This document shows, piece after piece, positions 58,406 to 64,000 of a DNA stretch of 64,000 nt. The stretch spans positions 310,001 to 374,000 of the forward strand of contig NZ_JAJBZT010000001.1 in NCBI RefSeq assembly GCF_020564625.1, given 5' to 3'. This DNA comes from Leeia speluncae (GTDB taxonomy: Bacteria > Pseudomonadota > Gammaproteobacteria > Burkholderiales > Leeiaceae). Position numbers and translations under genes: made by a program. The notes under the pieces were generated by a model. It did not search any database. It was given only the letters and a program-made list of their open reading frames with translations, and was not told where the DNA came from. Positions within the stretch are counted from its first letter, which is position 1. Every line of letters starts with the position of its first letter.

Positions 58406-59440
58406 ATGAAGTTTTTAAAAGCGACTGTTTTGGCTGTGGCTGGTTCTATGAGTGCAGTGGTTTTTGCTGCCGATATTACTGGTGCCGGTGCAACATTCCC
58501 ATATCCAATCTATGCAAAATGGGCTGATGCATACAAGACCAAAACAGGTGTTGGCTTAAACTATCAAGCAATCGGATCTGGTGGTGGCATCAAACAAATC
58601 ACTGCAAAAACAGTTGATTTTGGTGCATCTGACATGCCGCTAACACTTGAAGAGCAAAACAAGGCCGGTCTGACCCAGTTCCCAGCGATCGTTGGTGGTG
58701 TTGTGCCAGTAACTAACTTGGAAGGTATTGTTGGTGGTCAGCTACGTCTTTCTGGCGAAGTGCTAGCAGATATCTACTTGGGTAAGATTAAAAACTGGAG
58801 CGACAAAGCTATTGTTGCTTTGAACCCTGGTGTTAAAGTTCCTGATCAAAACATCGTTGTTGTACGTCGTTCTGATGGTTCTGGTACATCTTTCATTTTC
58901 ACTAACTACCTTTCTAAGGTAAGTGAAGAATGGAAAACAAAAGTAGGCGCAGGTACTGCTGTTAACTGGCCTGAAGGTGTGGGCGGCAAAGGTAACGAAG
59001 GCGTTGCTTCTTACGTGCAGCGTATCAAAGGTGCGATTGGTTATGTAGAGTTTGCTTATGCTAAAAAAGCAAAAATGGACTACATCGCAATGAAGAACAA
59101 AGATGGTCAATTTGTTCAACCAGACGATGCAACATTCCAAGCCGCTGCAGCATACGCAGACTGGTCAAAAGCGCCAGGGTTCTACGAAATCTTGACTAAC
59201 GAACCAGGCAAAACCAGCTGGCCAATCACAAGCGCATCATTCATCTTGATGCAAAAAGTGCAAGATAAGCCAGAAAATGCGCTAGCAGTACTAAAGTTTT
59301 ATGACTGGGCATTGAAGAACGGTGGTGCAAGTGCACGTGAACTAGATTACGTGCCTCTGCCAACCGCGCTTATCAAGCAAATTCAAGATAGCTGGACAGC
59401 AAACATCAAGGATGCAGCTGGTAAGCCAATCTGGAAATAA
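58406..59440 (+). CDS. pstS: Phosphate ABC transporter substrate-binding protein
   Basis: The periplasmic phosphate receptor. The 344-residue protein has a signal peptide (about 1-22, cut at VFA-AD) and the family beginning ITGAGATFPYPIYAKWADAY. Phosphate-binding loops include GSGGGIKQI, DFGASDMPL and RSDGSGTSF. AAAGGAA precedes the ATG; a TTG two codons earlier is less likely. It starts 66 bases after pstB. Confidence 0.96.
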   Translation: MKFLKATVLAVAGSMSAVVFAADITGAGATFPYPIYAKWADAYKTKTGVGLNYQAIGSGGGIKQITAKTVDFGASDMPLTLEEQNKAGLTQFPAIVGGVVPVTNLEGIVGGQLRLSGEVLADIYLGKIKNWSDKAIVALNPGVKVPDQNIVVVRRSDGSGTSFIFTNYLSKVSEEWKTKVGAGTAVNWPEGVGGKGNEGVASYVQRIKGAIGYVEFAYAKKAKMDYIAMKNKDGQFVQPDDATFQAAAAYADWSKAPGFYEILTNEPGKTSWPITSASFILMQKVQDKPENALAVLKFYDWALKNGGASARELDYVPLPTALIKQIQDSWTANIKDAAGKPIWK

Positions 59441-59464
59441 TTCCACGATAAGCGAGCAGTAATA

Positions 59465-59489
59465 GGGTGGGTGAGAGTATCGCCTACCC
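59465..59489 (+). other. Hairpin between pstS and pstC
   Basis: GGGTGGG (59465-59471) can pair with CCTACCC (59483-59489, one G-U). It is followed by a weak T-rich stretch. Such a stem could stabilise pstS mRNA or reduce readthrough so that the binding protein exceeds the permease. Confidence 0.4.
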
Positions 59490-59520
59490 ATCTCTTATTT
59501 AGCATTCTGGAGTGACTTGA

Positions 59521-60516
59521 ATGCAAAACGCAGCAAAAAGTATGGATATTGAGATGACTAATCCATTGGCGTATAAGGCGCTTGTGGCCGAAGAAAGTAG
59601 AAAAAATAAGGCTTTCAAGTATCTGGCCGTGGCAATGGCATTGGTAGTGTTGCTCATCTTGGGGGCAATTGTACTTTCACTGCTCACTGGCGCTGTGCCG
59701 GTAGCAAAAGAATTTGGGATTGGATTTTTATTCTCTAAAGAGTGGGATCCGGTTCAGCATATTTATGGTGCATTACCAGCTATTTATGGCACGCTAGTGA
59801 CGTCAGCAATTGCACTATTGCTTGCTTTGCCCATCAGTTTGGGTATCGCTGTGTTCTTAACCGAATTGTGCCCGATAAAATTGCGCGGCCCGATTGGTAC
59901 GGCAATTGAATTGTTGGCCGGTATTCCAAGTATCATTTATGGAATGTGGGGCTTGTTTATCTTAGCGCCATTTTTGTCCGAGCATGTTCAACCAGCAATG
60001 ACTGAGTGGTTTGGTGATCTTTGGCTGATTGGACCATTATTTCAAGGCCCACCGATTGGTATTGGTATCATGCCCGCAAGTATTGTTTTGGCAATTATGA
60101 TTATTCCATTCATCAGTTCGGTAATGAGAGATGTGTTTACCGTAGTGCCTGCAACCTTAAAAGAGTCGGCATATGGTTTGGGTGCAACTACCTCCGAAGT
60201 GGTGTGGGATATTGTTTTACCGTATACCCGCGTTGGTGTGGTTGGTGCGGTCATGCTTGGGTTGGGCCGTGCGCTAGGTGAGACAATGGCCGTTACCTTT
60301 ATGATTGGTAACGCAAATGAAATCAATCTATCTTTGTTCGAGTCTGGAAATAGCATTGCATCGTTACTAGCAAATGAATTTGCTGAAGCAGCTAATCCAC
60401 TTCATATTTCATCTTTAATTACGCTCGGTCTGATCTTGTTCGTCATTACGTTCATTGTGCTAGCTGCTGCTAGAGTGATGATTGCAAAAGCAGAGAAAAA
60501 AGAAGGGGTTCGCTAA
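59521..60516 (+). CDS. pstC: Phosphate ABC transporter permease PstC
   Basis: One of the two inner-membrane subunits of the phosphate channel. The 331-residue protein has six or so membrane segments. The first is at about 34-61 (LAVAMALVVLLILGAIVLSLL). The ATPase-contacting EAA-like loop is KESAYGLGATTSEVVWDIVLP (about 210-230), and the conserved GRALGETMAVTFMIGN follows. GGAGTGA precedes the ATG. pstA starts two bases after its stop. Confidence 0.95.
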   Translation: MQNAAKSMDIEMTNPLAYKALVAEESRKNKAFKYLAVAMALVVLLILGAIVLSLLTGAVPVAKEFGIGFLFSKEWDPVQHIYGALPAIYGTLVTSAIALLLALPISLGIAVFLTELCPIKLRGPIGTAIELLAGIPSIIYGMWGLFILAPFLSEHVQPAMTEWFGDLWLIGPLFQGPPIGIGIMPASIVLAIMIIPFISSVMRDVFTVVPATLKESAYGLGATTSEVVWDIVLPYTRVGVVGAVMLGLGRALGETMAVTFMIGNANEINLSLFESGNSIASLLANEFAEAANPLHISSLITLGLILFVITFIVLAAARVMIAKAEKKEGVR

Positions 60517-60517
60517 T

Positions 60518-61393
60518 ATGGTTGCTAGTACAAAAGGACTAATTCGCGAAAATGAATTAGGACAGTTCAAAAAGCGCAAATTTAAAAACGCCATGTTGAT
60601 GGCCGCATCGATCTTAGCAACAACGATCGGACTATTCTTCCTTGTTTGGATCCTGTTTACTCTGCTTGAAAGAGGACTGGGTTCAATGAGTATGGACTTG
60701 GTGACAAAGATGACTCCGCCACCAGGTTCAGATGGTGGTTTGCTGAATGCAATTGTTGGTAGTTTGTTGATGATTGGTGTTAGTACATTAATTGCCGCGC
60801 CAGTAGGGGTGATTGCTGGTATTTACCTTGCTGAATATGGTAAAAAAAGCAAACTTGCTAATACGATTCGCTTCATCAATGACATCTTGCTATCGGCGCC
60901 ATCAATCGTAGTTGGCTTGTTTATCTATACGGTGATCGTCGCGACCTTCCAGCAATTCTCAGCTTGGGCTGGTTCGCTAGCGTTGGCAATTATTGCGATG
61001 CCAATCATTGTTCGTACAACTGAAAATATGCTGCTGCTTGTACCAACAGAAATGCGTGAAGCAGCATACGGTATGGGGGCTTCACAGCGAAAAACAGTTT
61101 TTACTGTTAGTTTGGTTGCTGCCAGGAACGGTATATTGACGGGTATTTTGTTGGCAATTGCTCGTATTAGTGGTGAGACGGCTCCGTTACTGTTTACCGC
61201 GTTAAATAATCAGTTCTGGAATTTGAATATGTCGCAACCGATGGCTAACTTGCCGGTTGTGATATTTCAGTACGCAATGAGTCCATATGAAAACTGGCAG
61301 GGAATTGCATGGGCTGGTGCTGTGTTAATTACGCTTGCCGTATTAACCTTAAACATTGCGACGAGAATTATTTTTAGGCAAAGTAAAGGTTAA
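60518..61393 (+). CDS. pstA: Phosphate ABC transporter permease PstA
   Basis: The second membrane subunit. The 291-residue protein has a first helix at about 25-48 and the coupling loop REAAYGMGASQRKTVFTVSL. The ISGETAPLLFTAL segment is typical of PstA. The ATG at 60518 was chosen because GAAGGGG lies about ten bases upstream and the longer frame overlaps pstC. A strong terminator follows. Confidence 0.95.
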   Translation: MVASTKGLIRENELGQFKKRKFKNAMLMAASILATTIGLFFLVWILFTLLERGLGSMSMDLVTKMTPPPGSDGGLLNAIVGSLLMIGVSTLIAAPVGVIAGIYLAEYGKKSKLANTIRFINDILLSAPSIVVGLFIYTVIVATFQQFSAWAGSLALAIIAMPIIVRTTENMLLLVPTEMREAAYGMGASQRKTVFTVSLVAARNGILTGILLAIARISGETAPLLFTALNNQFWNLNMSQPMANLPVVIFQYAMSPYENWQGIAWAGAVLITLAVLTLNIATRIIFRQSKG

Positions 61394-61446
61394 GTGAGTC
61401 AAACTCGACTCAAAGATTAAAAGTAGTTAAATACAAGTGATAGAAT

Positions 61447-61474
61447 AACAGGCCAAATATTGGCCTGTTTTTTT
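61447..61474 (+). terminator. Terminator of the pst operon
   Basis: AACAGGCCAA (61447-61456) pairs with TTGGCCTGTT (61460-61469) across an ATA loop, then a run of T. It ends 15 bases before tpiA. Confidence 0.93.
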
Positions 61475-61488
61475 ATGGAGAGAAAAGC

Positions 61489-62241
61489 GTGCGTATTCCT
61501 TTAGTGCTTGGAAACTGGAAAATGAATGGAAATGGCGAGTCGGGTGCTGTCTTGCTATCAGCGTTACTTAAATCAGATTTGCCGTTTGATCAAGTTGCTT
61601 GCGGCGTTGCTGTACCGTTTGTGTATTTAGCTACGTTGGGAGAAAAACTAAGCGGCACTAAAATCGCTATCGGTGCGCAAGATGTTTCTAATAAAGTAGA
61701 AGGCGCCTTTACAGGTGAGGTTTCTGCTTCTATGCTAAAAGATATTGGTGCTTCCTTTACATTGATTGGACATTCAGAACGCAGAACTTATCATCTGGAA
61801 AGTGATAGTCAAATCTTGGAGAAAACCAAGCAAGCACTTTCTGTTGGTTTAAAACCAGTGGTTTGCGTAGGTGAAACTTTGGCAGAGTTTGAGGAGGATA
61901 AAACTGAAACTGTATTGAAACAACAGTTAAGTAAACTTTGTTCAGAGTTAAGCGTTAAAGAGTGGGAAAGCGTCACAATTGCATACGAACCAGTTTGGGC
62001 AATTGGCACAGGAAAAGTGGCTAGTCCTGAATATGCGCAAAAAGTACACAGTTTTATACGCAATATGATAGCTACTGTCGATAAAACGATAGCGAATCAA
62101 ACAAAAATTCTATATGGGGGTAGCGTCAAAGCCGAAAATGCGGCACAATTGAGAGCTATGCCTGATATCGATGGAGCATTGGTTGGGGGCGCGTCTCTGG
62201 TTGCGGAACAGTTTGCAGGCATTTGCCGAAACTTCCGATAA
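61489..62241 (+). CDS. tpiA: Triosephosphate isomerase
   Basis: TpiA interconverts dihydroxyacetone phosphate and glyceraldehyde-3-phosphate. The 250-residue TIM-barrel protein has K11 in GNWKMNG, the electrophilic His in IGHSERR (about 95) and the catalytic Glu in AYEPVWAIGTG (about 167). The phosphate loop is YGGSVKAENA (about 205). The start is GTG with GGAGAG upstream. It is the first gene after the pst terminator and leads into secG. Confidence 0.97.
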   Translation: MRIPLVLGNWKMNGNGESGAVLLSALLKSDLPFDQVACGVAVPFVYLATLGEKLSGTKIAIGAQDVSNKVEGAFTGEVSASMLKDIGASFTLIGHSERRTYHLESDSQILEKTKQALSVGLKPVVCVGETLAEFEEDKTETVLKQQLSKLCSELSVKEWESVTIAYEPVWAIGTGKVASPEYAQKVHSFIRNMIATVDKTIANQTKILYGGSVKAENAAQLRAMPDIDGALVGGASLVAEQFAGICRNFR

Positions 62242-62257
62242 ACGGTAGAATAATGAT

Positions 62258-62599
62258 ATGGAATGGTTAAAAACACTGTTGTTATTGGTTAATGTCGGTT
62301 CGGCATTGGTAGTGATTGCTTTGGTGCTTTTGCAGCAAGGTAAGGGTGCTGATATGGGGGCCGCATTTGGCTCTGGCACATCAGGAAGTTTGTTTGGGGC
62401 CTCGGGTTCTGCTAACTTTTTGAGCCGTGGAACTGCAATTGCAGCAACGGTGTTTTTTGCTAGTTCATTAGGTCTTTCTATGGTGGCTTCACAGAAAGTG
62501 TCATCTGGCAGTGTGATGTCACAAAGTGTAGCACCAGCTTCTGTTGGTGTGGCGGCGTCGGAAAAGCCGGCAAGTGCTGCGCAGCAGATTCCAAATTAA
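62258..62599 (+). CDS. secG: Protein-export membrane protein SecG
   Basis: SecG is an accessory subunit of the SecYEG translocon. The 113-residue protein has two hydrophobic segments (about 4-24 and 60-78) around the conserved loop [17 protein letters not shown] and [12 protein letters not shown]. The tail is Ser/Ala-rich. The order tpiA-secG-tRNA-Leu-nuo is common in betaproteobacteria. Confidence 0.94.
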   Translation: MEWLKTLLLLVNVGSALVVIALVLLQQGKGADMGAAFGSGTSGSLFGASGSANFLSRGTAIAATVFFASSLGLSMVASQKVSSGSVMSQSVAPASVGVAASEKPASAAQQIPN

Positions 62600-62604
62600 T
62601 GCAT

Positions 62605-62624
62605 CTCCTCCTTAATTGGAGGAG
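62605..62624. other. Hairpin between secG and tRNA-Leu
   Basis: CTCCTCC (62605-62611) and GGAGGAG (62618-62624) form a seven-base stem with a TTAATT loop. There is no T run, so it may be a processing or stability element rather than a terminator. Confidence 0.45.
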
Positions 62625-62649
62625 TAAAGCAGTTCAGTAGTAAGCAAGT

Positions 62650-62735
62650 GCCGACATGGTGAAATTGGTAGACACGCTATCTTGAGGGGGTAGTGGCCTA
62701 TGGCTGTGTGAGTTCGAGTCTCACTGTCGGCACCA
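62650..62735 (+). tRNA. tRNA-Leu (anticodon GAG)
   Basis: The acceptor arms GCCGACA (62650-62656) and TGTCGGC (62725-62731) pair fully, and the CCA end is encoded (62733-62735). The D-arm region has TGGTGAAATTGGTAGACA as in Leu tRNAs. The anticodon stem CTATC/GGTAG carries loop TTGAGGG with anticodon GAG. The long variable arm and the T arm GAGTTCGAGTCTC are present. It reads CUU and CUC codons. Confidence 0.95.
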
Positions 62736-62780
62736 TCATTTCTTATAAGCAAAAACCCGGTTTGGGGTGTTGGGGGCGGT

Positions 62781-63137
62781 ATGTTGCAGCAATATTTTCC
62801 CGTTTTGCTCTTTGTCCTAGTAGGTCTGGCCGTAGGTGTTGGTCCGATTTTGCTAGGTTCCTTGGTGGGTCCTAATCGCCCAGATTCTGAAAAAATTTCT
62901 GCCTATGAATGCGGTTTTGCTGCATTTGAAGATGCTCGCATGCAGTTTGATGTGCGCTATTATTTGGTGGCAATTTTGTTTATTGTATTTGACTTGGAAA
63001 CAGCCTTCTTGGTTCCTTGGGCAATTTCTATTAAAGAAATTGGATTCCTAGGATTTGTTTCTATGTTGATCTTTATCGCAGAATTTGTGGTTGGATTTGT
63101 TTATCTTTGGAAAAAAGGTGCGCTGGAATGGGAATAG
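62781..63137 (+). CDS. nuoA: NADH-quinone oxidoreductase subunit A
   Basis: A small membrane subunit of respiratory complex I. The 118-residue protein has three hydrophobic segments (about 5-29, 62-82 and 88-110) and the conserved loop [25 protein letters not shown] in shortened form around residues 35-57. GGGGGCGG lies just before the ATG. The end overlaps the nuoB start. Confidence 0.95.
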   Translation: MLQQYFPVLLFVLVGLAVGVGPILLGSLVGPNRPDSEKISAYECGFAAFEDARMQFDVRYYLVAILFIVFDLETAFLVPWAISIKEIGFLGFVSMLIFIAEFVVGFVYLWKKGALEWE

Positions 63138-63610
63138 ATGGCGTATTGGAAAAGGGTTTTATTACAACATCTGCAGATACGGTGTTGAATTGGACTCGAA
63201 CCGGTTCTCTTTGGCCAATGACATTTGGTCTTGCCTGTTGTGCGGTTGAGATGATGCATGCTGGCGCAGCAAGATATGACTTAGACCGTTTTGGTATTAT
63301 CTTTCGTCCGAGTCCAAGACAATCTGACCTAATGATTGTTGCTGGTACATTGTGTAATAAAATGGCTCCTGCCTTGCGCAAAGTTTATGACCAGATGGCT
63401 GAGCCTCGCTGGGTCCTTTCGATGGGCTCCTGTGCAAACGGTGGTGGCTATTATCATTACTCTTATTCTGTTGTTAGGGGTTGTGATCGTATTGTTCCTG
63501 TAGATGTTTATGTGCCAGGCTGTCCACCGACTGCTGAAGCATTGCTGTACGGTTTGATTCAGTTGCAAAGCAAAATCAGACGTACAAGTACGATTGCAAG
63601 GCAGGGTTAA
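63128..63610 (+). CDS. nuoB: NADH-quinone oxidoreductase subunit B
   Basis: NuoB holds the N2 iron-sulfur cluster that passes electrons to quinone. The 160-residue protein has the cluster cysteines in [21 protein letters not shown] and [14 protein letters not shown]. The ATG at 63128 is inside the last codons of nuoA, with AAAAGG upstream; an earlier in-frame ATG would lengthen the overlap. Confidence 0.97.
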   Translation: MGIDGVLEKGFITTSADTVLNWTRTGSLWPMTFGLACCAVEMMHAGAARYDLDRFGIIFRPSPRQSDLMIVAGTLCNKMAPALRKVYDQMAEPRWVLSMGSCANGGGYYHYSYSVVRGCDRIVPVDVYVPGCPPTAEALLYGLIQLQSKIRRTSTIARQG

Positions 63611-63613
63611 TCA

Positions 63614-64000
63614 ATGGCGCAAAATAATACTCGTCTTATTCAATCGCTAAAGTCTGTACTTGGCGATTTTCTTATTTCTGATTCAGTTCAGGCAGATCAA
63701 TTAACGATTGTTGTAAAAGCAAGTGCACTTAAAGCGGCGATGACTGGTCTGCGTGATCATCAGGACCTTCAGTTTGATCAGTGCATTGATGTCTGTGGTG
63801 TTGACTACAGTGCTTACGCTGATGGAGCTTGGGATGGTAAGCGCTTTGCAGTTGTTTATCATTTGCTTTCTGTAAAGCTAAATCAACGTTTACGTGTGCG
63901 TGTGTTCTGCGAAGACGACAATCTTCCTGCGGTTGATTCTGTTTTAGATGTTTGGACATCGGTAAGCTGGTTTGAGCGCGAAGCATTTGACTTGTATGGA
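63614..64000 (+). CDS. nuoC: NADH-quinone oxidoreductase subunit C, 3' end outside the window
   Basis: The first 129 codons are present. The translation begins MAQNNTRLIQSLKSVLGDF and later reads FDQCIDVCGVDY and, at the edge, SVSWFEREAFDLYG. The last is the hallmark of the 30-kDa complex I subunit, which lies in the peripheral arm. The ATG is three bases after the nuoB stop. Confidence 0.93.
   Translation, partial: MAQNNTRLIQSLKSVLGDFLISDSVQADQLTIVVKASALKAAMTGLRDHQDLQFDQCIDVCGVDYSAYADGAWDGKRFAVVYHLLSVKLNQRLRVRVFCEDDNLPAVDSVLDVWTSVSWFEREAFDLYG

Noticed and set aside
62693-62875. Open frame overlapping the tRNA-Leu and nuoA
   Set aside because: It runs through the tRNA and is a frame shadow of nuoA.

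Overview
The window looks like a chromosomal segment of a motile Gram-negative betaproteobacterium, most likely of the order Neisseriales. The evidence is gene content and order: smc-zipA-ligA, rpoE-rseA-rseB divergent from nadB, lepA-lepB-DUF4845-rnc-era-recO, carA-leuE-carB-greA, yhbY divergent from rlmE-ftsH-folP-glmM, and tpiA-secG-tRNA-Leu-nuoABC. The protein sequences and the modest G+C content also fit. I saw no insertion sequence, prophage, CRISPR array or rRNA. The genus cannot be named from this window alone.

Layout. Bases 1-3626 hold housekeeping genes (yciB, a glutathione transferase, dapD), a drug/metabolite-type exporter and a PilZ-like protein. Bases 3748-12540 hold smc, zipA, ligA, a methylthio-nucleoside phosphorylase and an exported protein of unknown function. 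Bases 12576-28888 are the accessory part, a sugar-biosynthesis and glycosyltransferase locus directly upstream of flagellin. Bases 28897-32535 hold fliC, flaG, fliD, fliS and a FliT-like gene. Bases 32563-38050 hold nadB, the sigma-E regulon genes and a DegQ-like protein that has lost its catalytic histidine. Bases 38158-45511 hold the lepA to nagZ run and a Nudix gene. Bases 45578-50917 hold carAB with a structured leader. The rest is greA, rlmE, ftsH, folP, glmM, the Pst phosphate transporter, tpiA, secG, one tRNA-Leu and the start of the nuo operon.

The most interesting part is 14000-28888. A near-consensus flagellar sigma-28 promoter (14000-14026) precedes a run of same-strand genes: an NAD-dependent epimerase, a sedoheptulose-7-phosphate-isomerase-like SIS protein, a nucleotidyltransferase-kinase fusion in the reverse order to HldE, two related radical SAM/SPASM-like enzymes flanking a two-subunit thiamine-diphosphate enzyme that has no E2 or E3 partner, an unknown glycosyltransferase-like protein, a 1492-residue multi-glycosyltransferase and a TPR-glycosyltransferase. 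The flagellin gene follows with its own sigma-28 promoter. I infer that the locus makes an unusual, probably heptose-derived nucleotide sugar and attaches a glycan to flagellin in step with filament assembly. No described pathway that I know of combines these enzymes. The sugar itself cannot be read from the sequence.

Other points worth checking are a PhoB-type promoter whose predicted start lies inside the 5' arm of the glmM terminator, three hairpins in the carAB leader, and a likely sigma-E autoregulatory promoter.
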